Shown here: piece after piece, positions 1 through 10,752 of the stretch
Layout: every line of letters begins with the position of its first letter
How positions within the stretch are numbered: the first letter of the stretch is position 1
From: Cyathus striatus
Lineage: Eukaryota; Basidiomycota; Agaricomycetes; Agaricales; Nidulariaceae
Length of the DNA: 64,000 nucleotides
NCBI GenBank assembly: GCA_025738555.1
Contig: JAOVFP010000022.1
Coordinates: forward strand, 1,736,001-1,800,000
Reading direction: 5' to 3'
Position numbers and translations under genes: made by a program
Notes under the pieces: model-generated
Seen by the model: the letters and a program-made list of their open reading frames with translations, nothing else
What the model was told of the DNA's origin: nothing
The model's database searches: none

Positions 1-632
1 CATTACCACCCAAACTCCGTTTCCTATGCGTGCTGACACAGTGAAGACGAACAAGGAATCCTTCCAAGTTTCCACCAACACTTCATTGATAAGCATTTAA
101 ACATCATGATGATGGGCGAGCAAGTTATCTCCTGGATCACTGCCACTGACATTTTAAACAATTTTAGTTTTGATCTGAGCATTCTGCAGTGACCGATGAG
201 TAGTAACTATTGAGGGGGTCTGGAGAACAATATGTCGAGCTGCGAAAAGTCTTTGAATGACATAAGCCGGGGTGTAGGAGGACCTGTCAAGGTCGTCGCT
301 CAACATGGGTTCTCCAGAATGTAGTGATGTTGATTAGTTCACCCGCTGTTGATAAATATCAGCACCGATGCATCCACAAGTGTAGCGCGTTAAAGGAATT
401 AATTCAGAGATTCATCACCAACTGCTTAACACTCTCCGCTGGTCACATAGAATATGGTGCGCATTTCTGGAGGCTATCTATCCCGATTTAACTTTCGGCT
501 TGTGCACAGCACATGACCTCAAGCTGTGACCATTTCCCGCAATAGATTGGCACTTGAAGCTATGTATTGTATATATAGTCATACAGCCCCCCATGATATG
601 ACCTCCCATCTGGGGCATCCCATGCCGTCATG
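1..632 (+). repeat. 5' flank of NACHT copy A, duplicated at 25834
   Basis: I see no coding sequence here. The stretch beginning CATTACCACCCAAACTCCGT is repeated nearly base for base at about 25834-26461, in front of NACHT copy C, with scattered substitutions and small indels. The duplication therefore includes the promoter side of the gene and not just the coding part. The corresponding flank of copy B is recognisable only close to its start codon. The block begins at the window edge, so its true left border is not visible. Confidence 0.8.
567..577 (+). promoter_or_regulatory. Possible TATA element of NACHT copy A
   Basis: The string TGTATATATAG lies about 60 bp before the conserved ATG at 633, and the same string with the same spacing recurs before copy C (about 26395). 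Position and conservation fit a core promoter, but nothing here proves transcription. Confidence 0.3.
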
Positions 633-3410
633 ATGTCTTTTAACGGGGCATCAAACTTTTCTATGAACCAACCAAATTTCATTGAAATCACCAGTACGAT
701 GCAGCTTTAAACATGGCCATGAACACTTACTAACGACCAGTAGTTCGTGAAGCAAATGTTCAGACCGGCGTATCAGGTGCGCGACGACCACTACACACCT
801 AGTAGCACGCAAAACTTATGATTTCCATCAGGATTGCAATGGCTTTCTCAGTATATGGCCTGAGGTGCATCCCACGATTCGAAAGACCAGTACGATGCTC
901 CAAAATGCCATCCTGACACGCGCAAAACGCTCCTCGGCGACATTAATGCATGGATAAAAATAACTGATAAGGAAACTGGCATTATGTTCCTGCATGGACT
1001 GCCAGGATCTGGAAAATCCTGCATTGCATGATCCGTTTGCCATGATGCGTCTTCAGAAGGACACTTAGGCGGTAGCTTCTTTGTCAGGAGAGGAATGTCC
1101 GATTGAAACAATGCCGACAACCTGTTTACCACTATAGCATATCAGCTTGCTATGGTGAACAAGGATCTCAGCCAGTATATATTGGAAGAAGTGGAGTGTA
1201 ATCCACAGATTGTTCATATGTCCCTGGAGGAGCAATTTGAAGACTCATCTTCAAGCCATGCTGCAGCATACCGCGGGATCGACTTCTTATCAAGGTGATT
1301 GTTATTGATGGATTAGACGAGTGCAATGATACAATTATACAGGTTGCTATTCTGAAGTTATTAGCCAAGGCAGTGCGATATGAGGGATTTCCCCTCAGCA
1401 TTTTTATTATCAGCTGACCAGAACTCCATATACGAGAGGTATTCGATACCAAAGAATTATTTTTGCAACCCAGGCCATCTCCTTGGATTGCATTCCTGGT
1501 GTCTCCTAGGATATTTGGACAGTTTTAGAGAGTGGATTTACTCGAATCCTCAATGATCCTAGGTTTAAAAAGTGTCTCGAATCAGTTCCACAACCTTGGC
1601 CGTCCCCAGATGCCATCAATAAAATTGTTCAGCGATCTTCTTGTCAATTTATATACTCAGCAACAGTTCTCAAATTCGTGTCAAGTCCAGATCACAATCC
1701 AGCTTCTCAGCTTGAAATTGTGCTTGGAATTCGGGAAGTCCTGACTCTACTTCCCCCCTTTCAGATCTTGATCTACTGTATCGAGAGATAATATCTAGGG
1801 TTCCCCATCCGAAGAGAGCTATTAAAGTACTAGGGTATATTATTGCAATGAAACAACTAGGCCACAAGGGATTTATTGACTCCAGAGGTATCAGCGAGAC
1901 TCTCCTGAACTTCTCATCAGATATTACAAAGGCAGTACTTCATAATCAAAATAGGCTTCTGCTTGTCATTGATCAATTATTGGATTTCCCACGGAGAATC
2001 TTATCTTGCTCTGAATCAATTGCATTCTCTCATCTCAATCAATGTTGGTTCAAGTTCTACTAGATGGCATCTAGAAATAACATTTTATCATAAATCATTT
2101 CAAGACTTCTTAAGAACAAAAAAGCGGTCTGATCTATTCTATATCAATGTCTCAAAAATACACGCAGACATCACACAATCCTGTCTGAAGTTCATGAGTC
2201 TCTCAAACTATCAAACAGATGAACATCATGGTATGTCGAAAACATTTATAACTCAATATATCTAATTCCTATCTGAGTTGGTTGGCTTTATGCTTACTTT
2301 CATTGGTATATACACTATAGAAAAGGCAGGGATTGCATAAGTTATGCATGACCAGATCTGCATGCATTCGATTTTGCTTTACGCAGATTTCTTTTCTGGG
2401 TCTACACAACATTTAGATGCTTCAAGTTTAAAAGCAGCTTTCAAAACACTTGGCCTCCATGGTACTCAAGAAATACAGTCAGATGTGCAAGCTAGTGGAA
2501 ATCTTTGGAAGTATGGAACACTATCAGTCAAAGACATGTATTACACTTTATTAACAGCATGGAATGTGATAGATGTATGTTAATATGTTTCAACTAGCAT
2601 ACTGTTTTTAACATATTGGCTATCTTAGTGGTATGGTAAGAAGCTACAACATGAATATTTCATGACATCATTGGCCTTTCCTGTTTGGGTTCAATACCTC
2701 CAATCATACAAGAATGATCTACTGGTGAAACAACTACTCGTAATGCTCAGTTTTCGTATATGCCAGTTGGGAGATTTTCATAAAGCTTTCCAGGTACTAG
2801 TCAGCTATATGCACCAACTTCTGCAAGGTGCTGGATACATGAGTCCTTATGCAGAGCAAGCAGCAACAATGCTACTAATTAAAGTCATTGAGTTTAGTGA
2901 ATCTGCTAGCCACTGTGGTCTTGTTTCCATTGAAAATTTGGAAATTTTTCTAATCAACAGTAAATATTCTGGTCCCTTCCATTGCACGCAAGTTGAATAT
3001 GTGGGTACATATTGTGATATGCTCACCACATCTCGAAGGTCATTTAATGGGAAACACCTGAATGAATTTCTGGATGCTTGGACAGGCAGGTTGCCATTTC
3101 AAGGCGCATTTTTTAATATTAAATGTCAAGATGTACTCAAGAGTCTGGAATCTGAAACTTTGGCTTTCCATGATATTGACATGTTCAACCAGAAACTTAT
3201 GCATCAATCGCAAAATACTTTATTCTCTTGGTTTAAGGTACTCAATTACTCAATTATGACATGATACAGTACAACTAACTCTGATTGTTTCACAGACATT
3301 ACATCCTCCTTGTGACATCATGGATTTATGGCAGAAGGCATTTGAGAAAGCAAAAAGGTCAACTCTGGAAGGACTTGTTGGTTACTCTTACTTCAATTGC
3401 GGCTCACATT
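633..3410 (+). pseudogene. NACHT (STAND-type) NTPase, copy A, 5' and central part, broken
   Basis: This is a degenerate relative of the intact NACHT gene at 15953-18740. Fungal NACHT proteins are NLR-like signalling ATPases used in non-self recognition and regulated cell death; that role is known for the family, not shown here. The start resembles copies B and C (Met-Ser then ...SNFS-NQ--F). The P-loop GLPGSGKS is readable, but the arginine codon after it is TGA (1029-1031). Further stops include TGA in the G-S-D-x-N-N-A segment, TGA at the S-R-P-E sensor motif and TAG in the segment after it. The C-terminal helical part is better kept (ORFs at 1963-2265, 2344-2583 and 2662-3264, separated by short introns as in copy B). 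The reading continues to about 3404 and is then cut by the Plavaka-bearing insertion. The 3' end is displaced to about 9.9-10.5 kb. Confidence 0.85.
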
Positions 3411-3430
3411 TGTCATGAAAGTCGATAACA

Positions 3431-3620
3431 TCTTGTAAGGCCTTAAGCCTTTACTTTCACTGTAGGTTCTTATCAGATCATTGTAAGGCGCAAGCCAGTG
3501 TATTGCAATAGTGCCAAAAGGGATTGTAAGGTGTCAACTGCCATATAAGGCACTGTGTTGTGCCCCATGCAATACAGTGCATTTTGAGGCTCTCATAATC
3601 TTAAGATTGTCTTTCAATTT
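3431..3620. repeat. Left subterminal repeat cluster (TGTAAGG / AAGGC)
   Basis: Several near copies of TTGTAAGG and AAGGC occur within about 190 bp (near 3435, 3482, 3526 and 3546). A comparable cluster with AAGGC, GCCTTA and CCTTAAGG lies at the other end (9590-9870). Such clusters mark the ends of CACTA-like elements, where the transposase binds. Function is inferred from position only. Confidence 0.4.
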
Positions 3621-3807
3621 CAGTATAATATTATTAAGTTATTCTGAGGCATTGCAGAATTATTGCTAGCTGTAATGTTATTCATTTTGATGTATGCACG
3701 TTAGTCCATTGATGAAGGTTAAGGTTTGCCTATCTCGGTTATCATTGGTTCTCATTGACTTACTCTTGTGTTGTCAGCAATACCCATCTTTTACTCTTGC
3801 TCAAACG

Positions 3808-6800
3808 ATGGCTTGCCAGTCTGGGAAACGATCCAAAGCTACAGACATCATATGTCAATACTGTCATCACCATTTCAAGTCACAAGGAATACATAACCAC
3901 CTAATGGTATGTGCATGGTCACACTGCTATGCAACCAATGTGGTTGCAAGGGAACATCAATTAGAAGATCTTGATATAAATGTGGATCATACAGTTCCAC
4001 ATACAGATGATGTAGATAATTCTGGTGAGAACAATACTATTTATTGTTGTATTTCATTTGCATTGTTGAAGATTATACCAATGAAGGCCTCAAACCAATG
4101 CCAATGGATGTCGATACTGAAATTAATCAAGATAATGAAACTGAGCTACCGATAGTTGACAGTTATTGTTTTTTTTCATTATATTGGCAACATACTACTT
4201 ACAGATTAATTCAGAAGATTTGCAAGAATTTATTGAAATTGAATACCACCCCAGTAGTGGAAAGAGTGCGATTAGAGTTCCAATTGAAGAATATCAAGGG
4301 AGCGAGTCAAGCACAAGTTTTTCAGCTCATATGGCTGAATTATGGAGTGAATCAAAACCATGGCATCCATTCTGCACTGCACAAGATCTTACATTTGCAG
4401 AAAAATGTACAAGGCTTAACTTCAGTACAAATGTTAGTCAGGAGTGGCTTGACTTTATAAAGGAATCAGAGCCTGCCAATGGTGTTACATTCTCCTCAGC
4501 ACCTGAGATGAATCGCTTAATTGAATTAGCAGCAGCTTCTTCAGTAGGGGTATAGGTATCCTTTATTTAAATGACACACCTTACTGACTACAAATTTCAG
4601 TTTGATGCAGTAAAATTTACTGTTCCATACAAAACCGAAGCATATCAATATGAGGTTCTTCGACAACCAGTATGGGATTGGGTTAAAGAAATTGTTTCCC
4701 ATCCAGTCATATCTGGACGCTTCACCTGGTATGCAGAGTGATGATATCATGTAGTTGGGGACAAGAAAATCCATTTCTGGAATGAGCCTTGGACTGGGAA
4801 TAAGTTCTGGAAACTACAGGTAAGTCAAAAAACTATATTTTAGAAATGTAACTTGAATATTATACAGAGTGAATTGCCAAAAGAAAGCGTCCCACTTTGC
4901 CTACTGCTTTGGAGTGACAAGGGAAAAGTATCAGAATTTGGAGGTCGTAAAAGCTACCCAGTTATTGCTAGAATTCTCAACCTTCCATCTGAAATTCAGA
5001 ATTCGAATGAATTTGCAGGTGCTTGCATTATTGGATGGCTGCCAATTGTAAGTGTATATTTATTGTTTCATAATTATAATACACTAACTGTGGAATATGA
5101 AGGTTAATGATAATGTTGAACATGCTGGAAAACACTCCTGGGCTAACCATCATCGGTCCATTTGGCATGAAGCTATGTCACACATACTTGATTCACTGGT
5201 TGAGCCTGCCACTACTGGTGACTGGTATGAGTGTGGTAATGAGATTGAAAGGCAATTATTCCCATCTGTATTAATATATTCACTTGACTATGAAGAGCAG
5301 TATGAAATTACTTCATGCTACATATTTCTTGTGCTGATCATATCATCTGATAGAATTATTGCTGTTCTAAATCATGGTGTAAACAGAGAGGCAGCATGCC
5401 CTACCTGTGAGGAGAAAACATCCAACTTCTTAACTGCATTAGGTGGTGGAAGCCCATGTACAACAAGTGCATATATTGATCTTTGGAACAAGTCTTTAGA
5501 GTTAATGGAAGAAGAAAGAGAAAAACTATATAAACCACTTGGCCTTGTACATCTAAAGGTATAGTAACTCTCTTTTGTTATCATACATTTTAATCAAGTT
5601 CCTTAGAATTGCTTTTGGGTTTTTCCGCATACAGATATTTATAGTACAATGTCATATGATGTTCTCCATGCGAATGAGATAGGTGTTTGGAAGCGGCTAT
5701 GGAACTATATCAAGCAGTACTTTAGTGGAGATCATGCAGCAGCAGCAAGAATTGAAAATTGGTGAGATCTTATCCGAAAGCAATGAACAAATATTGACTA
5801 TTTGTAGTATTGAAAATTTGCCACCTTGGAGTGACTTACCATCATTTCAACACATCCTTACTATGGACTTTGCTGATGGAAGTAAATATGCTGACCTCCT
5901 TCGAGTAAGTAGATTTGCAATACCTCATTTGTACAGTTATTAATAATACAATAATAATCTCATAGATTATCTTACATGGTATTGCACCTGAAATAACTCA
6001 GGCAAATCAGCTCATAATTCAATGTATCCAATGTTTGGCAGTTATCAGCAATTATTCACACTTAAAAATGCATACTGAAGATACAATTGCTGAAGGACAT
6101 GAAGAAATTTGAATTCTCAGCAAGTTGTTAAAGGTAGATAATAATTCTAAATTCCAGTATGACAGTATTTGATTTTAGTTTACATTAGAAAACTACTGAG
6201 AAGTATGGATGGTCATGGAATATACTGAAGATTCATGCTCTTTTTGCTCATTTGTTTGATGACATTGAGGGAAAAGGTGTAACCTCAATATATAACACCA
6301 AGTTGAATGAACGGGCTCATGGACCTTTGAAAGATGCAGCAAAACACTTTAATGACAGACAGGATAGCTTGGGAAGGCAGGTATGAGACCATTAAAAGAT
6401 CAGAATTGAAAGCATCCATTCACAAATTTTACAGCTTATGAAACATGAACATTATCAATCCACCCTTTCAGCTATGAAGGAGAATATGAATAATCTGCTA
6501 CAAAATAATGAATATCTAAAATCAAAGGTTCAGCATGTTTTGCTTTGTGGAAAGGGACCAGAGTTTAGCTACAATTCCCTTCCACTGAATATAGCAAGAA
6601 ATCCAGCATTCTCCAAATTTTCAAACCAACTACATACATATTTAACTCAATTTTATCGAGAGAATGGTATAATTCAAGCACACAGTACAATAACACTTGG
6701 TAATAATGGAAAGGTAAGGTGTGCACAATATTTCTGCTGGACATCAACTTATAATGTCATTTAGATTAAACAATTCTTTGAAGTTGATATTGACTATGTT

Positions 6801-7196
6801 TCTGAAGAAGACTGGAAAGTGTCATGAAGTATATTGCATTGCAAAGAAATTTACCATGGCTCTCCCTGGCATGATTGTGTTATGTTAGTTATTGATGACA
6901 AAATTAGTTATGCACGACTGTTGCTTTTATTTGAAGTTACAGTCACAGATGATGGGAAGAAGCACTCAATGGCTTTTATTCAAGTGTTCAACTCAGTTGC
7001 AAGGCCTGTCTGGAAGGACCATGCTTTAGGTTTCCAAAGAGTAAAAGAAGTTGTTGGGATGAAGAACACTATCTTTGTTTCCCTTGAATCAGTTGTATGT
7101 GGTGTACTCATGGTGAATGCAGAAGTTAAGCATCACTATTATGTCAATGATTTAGTTGATAATGACATACTACTTCAACTATGTAGATACACCTAA
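3808..7196 (+). pseudogene. Plavaka-family transposase, decayed
   Basis: Plavaka transposases are RNase H-fold DDE enzymes of basidiomycete DNA transposons. The start at 3808 leads into a zinc-finger-like module with C-x2-C followed by two His and Cys. After introns come blocks typical of the family: a W-HPF segment before P-EMN-LIE (about 4330-4530), an F-EPWTG-KFW-LQ block (about 4770-4815), a W-SDK-----FG---YPVIAR-LNLP block with I-N-N-----GWLPI (about 4910-5045), a Cys-x2-Cys knuckle CPTCEEKTS (about 5398) and a K-NERAHGPLKDA block (about 6300). The last ORF (6834-7196) matches the C-terminal region. Paired TGA codons before the EPWTG block (about 4738-4744), TGA in E-E-I-stop-I-L-S (about 6110) and in K-V-S-stop-S-I-L (about 6825) break it; arginine is likely at each. 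Its TAA stop (7194-7196) abuts the stop of the opposing DUF6698 gene. Confidence 0.8.
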
Positions 7197-8640
7197 TTAG
7201 ACTTCATTTCCAATACAATCTATCAATTCATTGTAACTTGTGTCATCCATTCTCATACCAGTACCCTGCTCATCATTCTGACTAGGGAATATCATGTTAT
7301 TGTACTGCTGAAAAACTTCTTGAATACTTGGTTTATCGTAAAATTTGTATAACATTAATTTGTATGCCTTGAAGTCTTCAGCATATGTGATGCCTGATTC
7401 CCCTACTGGGACAAACTCTGGATCTCCAGATAGACCAAATCATGCCTATAGTACATGTATCAGCAGATATTATAGAATACATAAATGAATAACCTACCAA
7501 TATAGCAACGAATGCAATAAATCCTGGAGTAACGCACGTTAATCCCCAGTGTTTGGCAATGGTGTTCGCATTATAGGCTTTCCCTTCCTTCCGAGCTCGG
7601 AGAGCACTGCGACCATGGAGTAGACATAGTCCTAGCTGAAATAAAATAAGATATCAGTCAATTTAAAGAAAAGGAAAATAATTACATATGTTAAGTAATA
7701 CATCTGAAGTGAAGACATGTTTGTCTTTCGTGTTCCATTTCGGAAAGAAAACAGGTGGCAGCAAATTGTACTTTCATGCCTCCGAGTCAAAGCCGATGAG
7801 CATATCTCTATCTGGTCCATTGTTGACAAGTAGTGGTAGTACTTCTCGAACACATTCTGCTGCATTTGAATGCTGCTGTTGCATCCCATGATCAAACTAA
7901 ATATCCTCATTAATATCGATCCACTTAAATAACATTAAAAAGTCTCTCACTTTCGCAATGAAGTGATCAGCCATTGAACCAACCATGGCATTGTGCAAAC
8001 ATTCGGGTACAACTGCCCGCAGGTCACGTCGAATTCCTTCCAACTGTACCTCGGGGCTACTATACCTCTCGGCTGAATTCCAATCAGTATCATCAAGGTC
8101 CGGATCCAGGTGAACAACAGCCAACTGCATTGCACCACACATCTATACTTCATACATACTTGTAAAGTGTCAACCAGATTTAGCTATTGAATCGTCATCG
8201 GGGTGTGTAGCCGTGCACTGAAGCTGACGACGAGTGCCAGATTTGGCAGCTTCGAGTATTGCTTTCTCTTTATTGACTTTCTTTAGTTCATTGTATAGCT
8301 TGGAGACTTTGAGCTGAGCACCCCAAAGCCCCTGTATAAGATGTAGTTAAGCAAAGTAATTGAACACATCTAGTAAAGGAGTACCTTTCGTAAATCTTTC
8401 TTACTTGCATCTGGACCGGGTATAACAATCTCCAGGTGCATAGGCAGACGTTCCTCTTCAACATCTTCATCATCGAGTATTCCATCCTCCCTATCCGAAC
8501 CGCTCTCGGATGGAGAAGAAATAGTGTGGTTATGTTTATGAAGCATGAGAAACAACTGTGAATAGACAACGAGTGAATTAATCTGAGGTGTAACAATTGG
8601 AATACATACCTTTAAATAGGAAGTTATAACACTGCTTCAA
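7197..8640 (-). pseudogene. DUF6698-like protein gene, decayed
   Basis: On the minus strand the exons read: an acidic N-terminal piece (8546-8370, S-E-S-G-S-D-R-E-D-G), a coiled segment after an intron (W-G-A-Q-L-K-V-S-K-L-Y-N-E), then M-Q-L-A-V-V-H-L-D-P and the E-G-I-R-R-D-L...V-P-E-C-L-H block (8142-7970). A C-terminal half follows with H-G-R-S-A-L-R-A-R, G-L-T-C-V-T-P-G-F-I-A-F-V-A and a final F-Y-...-F-P-S-Q stretch. This layout matches DUF6698 proteins, an Agaricomycete-specific family of unknown function. Stops at 8170-8172 (TGA), 8143-8145 (TAG, where a tryptophan would fit) and in E-A-stop-K near 7787 (TGA) break the frame. The TAA stop (7199-7197) touches that of the Plavaka gene with no gap. 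The first exon upstream of 8546 is uncertain. It lies inside the Plavaka element and may be cargo. Confidence 0.65.
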
Positions 8641-9895
8641 GCCGGTCTTCTAAGTGATTGTGATTCCCTGATATCACATTGAAATAGGCTGGAATAAATC
8701 TAGAACATGTCAATTTGTGTATAAAGTCCTCGATGGAGGTGCGAACAGATGAGGACGTACTAGGCTACATGTTTCAACTTTCCACTATGGCCGGAATACA
8801 AACGGTCGATGAATTTAGACCGTACACTGACAGGTGTCAGACTATACAATGCACGTCGCATTTGATTTCAGGCCGGTAAAGTTTAAACCAGTTCAGTACA
8901 GGATGCGATAGCATTTGGAACATATGACCGCATCAGCATAGCTGAGACAACTAGACTCTGGCCTTGGAATGTAGGACAAAAGTCTAGAGAGACCCTTGAT
9001 GCACGCATGAGGTCCATACACACACTAGCCATCCGCTTCGGCTGTCAAGAACATGCAAGTTCCGGCTCCTGCTGACTAACGACCTCATCCAAAAGGTATA
9101 AAGTGATGAGGATTCTTCGTGCTTTGGGGCCTCAGAACAACTTGTCGGTGACATGCTAGATGCGTGGTGACTGTGAGAGGTAGCCAGGTAGGTGATCCAT
9201 TCTGAATGTCGTACTGTATTGCTGATGGACTTGTGGTTGAAACATTGATAGAGTACCGTAACATTTTGCTGGAATAGGGGGGTTAGAACGCTAGAGGATG
9301 TGGTGCTGTACATTGTTCTCGTTGTTGGTTGATATGACTAGGCAAGTGTCGTTGCCGCCAATCTGAGGCCTGCAGGTTTGTCTGTACTTTCGTTGCTACG
9401 TATTCAATGTAAATAGAAGTAAATAAACTATTAATATCATTTGAATTTGAATTCACGCCTATTATTAAGTATTAGCCTCTGGTAGTAATACTGTATTTGA
9501 TTGAGCGGACTAGATTTAGAATATTAATGGGGTTACAAGTTAAGTGAGATCCATGTGTACTAGAGCCCAGTTCGTCGATTCCTGACAAGGCATTTTGAGA
9601 CAACGTAGTCATAGGAATGATTGCATGGTAAGGAATTCTTACAATGCGCAAGCAGTGGCCCTATAAACTAGATATAGAACATCGTGAACCTATAGTGCAT
9701 TATAGTATGTCATAGAGTGCCTTAAAGCTCGTTGTAGGACCACACGAGATTAGCTGCAAGGCATTGCAAGGCCCTCAGCCAAGCCTTATAAGAGCCTTAA
9801 GGTTTCGTCCTCGATTTAATGCCACTTAATATAATCGATGCCTTAAAGCATTAGAATGCGTTGAAATGCTTTGTGTGGCAAACTAAGTTTTCGTG
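8641..9895. other. Right non-coding arm of the Plavaka element
   Basis: I see no convincing coding sequence. The short open frames in this stretch have no recognisable motifs. The distal part (9590-9870) carries the AAGGC / CCTTAAGG subterminal repeats described for the element. Confidence 0.5.
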
Positions 9896-10540
9896 ACATT
9901 GTGAAACATGCTCATTACAGCTGTAGAGCAAGTAATTTAGCTGCATAGCAAAACGTGTTTCATTTGGTTTTCATTTTCACACATAGTCCACATGTAGTTC
10001 TACTTATTATTAAGTACGAGTACCTACATTCTTTTAATTCAAGTTTGCTTTCCCCGCTTTCGCTTTCTCTCGAAAACCCACTAGGATCCTGGAGGGATAG
10101 ATGGACGTCTTCCCACTCGCATTTTCTTTGTCTGAAGATACTGCTAAGCAAGTATCTTCTTCCACACAGCTCACTCGTGCGGCTGGAAGTTCATAGTGTA
10201 GTTGCTAGAATTATACCTGGTGTTAATGCCGTTTTCTGTTCAGGAGGATGTACGGCCCCGAAAGAAAGCAAGTATACATCGTCATTATATGTTTTATGGT
10301 GGAGAAAGAACATGAACGTTTACTGGAATTCTTTGATTATTTTCGCCAATTTTCGACCTATTCAAGACCTTTTATTCAACCTTTGCATACACGTATTCAG
10401 AAGGTATTACAACTATGCATGTATAGATTATAATTAAACTACTCGTAAGCACTCCCGAATTTACCACCAAGCGAGTCTGAGATAACTATGTGCGCATCGC
10501 CCTTCTCGAAATCCACCCACCCATCCGTGTCCCTAATAAA
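9896..10540 (+). pseudogene. Displaced 3' end and 3' flank of NACHT copy A
   Basis: The string GAAACATGCTCATTACAGCT (9903-9922) and, after a small insertion, CACTCGTGCGGCTGGAAGTT (10172-10191) followed by CATAGTGTAGTTGCTAG match the complement of the last exon and 3' flank of copy B (about 15955-16020). The homology goes on through GGGGATGTACGG-like and TCGTAAGCACTCC-like strings to CACCCTTCTCGAAATC near 10500; copy B has the same order down to about 15655, and copy C at about 36911-37310. This shows that 3411-9895 is an insertion into the gene and not a neighbouring locus. Confidence 0.75.
9923..10171. mobile_element. 249-bp insertion flanked by ACAGCT in the NACHT A 3' end
   Basis: Relative to copy B, copy A has an extra segment of about 249 bp bounded by ACAGCT at 9917-9922 and again at 10166-10171. 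Removing the segment and one ACAGCT aligns both copies. The segment starts GT and has AG near its right end, so an intron was considered, but intron removal would leave two extra bases. A small non-autonomous element with a 6-bp target duplication fits better. No clear terminal inverted repeat is seen. Confidence 0.45.
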
Positions 10541-10752
10541 TGACAGCATGTCTGAGAGCAGTGTTGCATATGCTGATCATATTGACGTGATGATACTCGC
10601 CTTAAACAAAGAAAAGGAAGAGCTGGTGTAAAGTGCATACATGAATTACTTGGTTGACACGCTACAAACATGCAAGAACATAACAGAATAATAGTACAAC
10701 ACAAAATTATCCCAATAAATATCCTACAATAATATCACCACCGACCAAAATC
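10541..10752. other. Intergenic spacer downstream of the DUF6535 gene
   Basis: A short AT-rich spacer between the NACHT A 3' flank and the end of the minus-strand DUF6535 gene. I see no gene or repeat in it. Confidence 0.4.

Larger units (their letters stand above)
3411..9895. mobile_element. Plavaka-type DNA transposon with transposase plus DUF6698 gene, inserted in NACHT copy A
   Basis: The borders come from comparing copy A with intact copy B. Copy B runs continuously through its last exon, while copy A breaks at about 3405-3413 and resumes at about 9896-9903. The 5-bp string ACATT is present on both sides (3406-3410 and 9896-9900), and dropping the element plus one copy aligns copy A with copy B again. 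The termini are weakly inverted: TGTCATGAAAGTC on the left and the complement of ...AAGTTTTCGTG on the right. Both ends (about 3431-3620 and 9590-9870) are rich in repeated TGTAAGG and AAGGC motifs, which suggests subterminal transposase-binding repeats. Inside are a Plavaka transposase (+) and a DUF6698-type gene (-), both decayed. Exact ends could shift by a few bases. Confidence 0.65.

Noticed and set aside
3411..9895. Terminal repeats starting CACA with flanks GGCT and AAAC
   Set aside because: This alternative reading of the ends leaves about ten bases of the NACHT exon unaccounted for, whereas borders at ACATT give a full alignment with copy B. It was kept as a less likely option.
9923..10171. 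Intron in the NACHT A 3' end
   Set aside because: Removing the GT-AG segment leaves two extra bases compared with copy B, whereas removing it with one ACAGCT copy gives an exact match, so an insertion is preferred.
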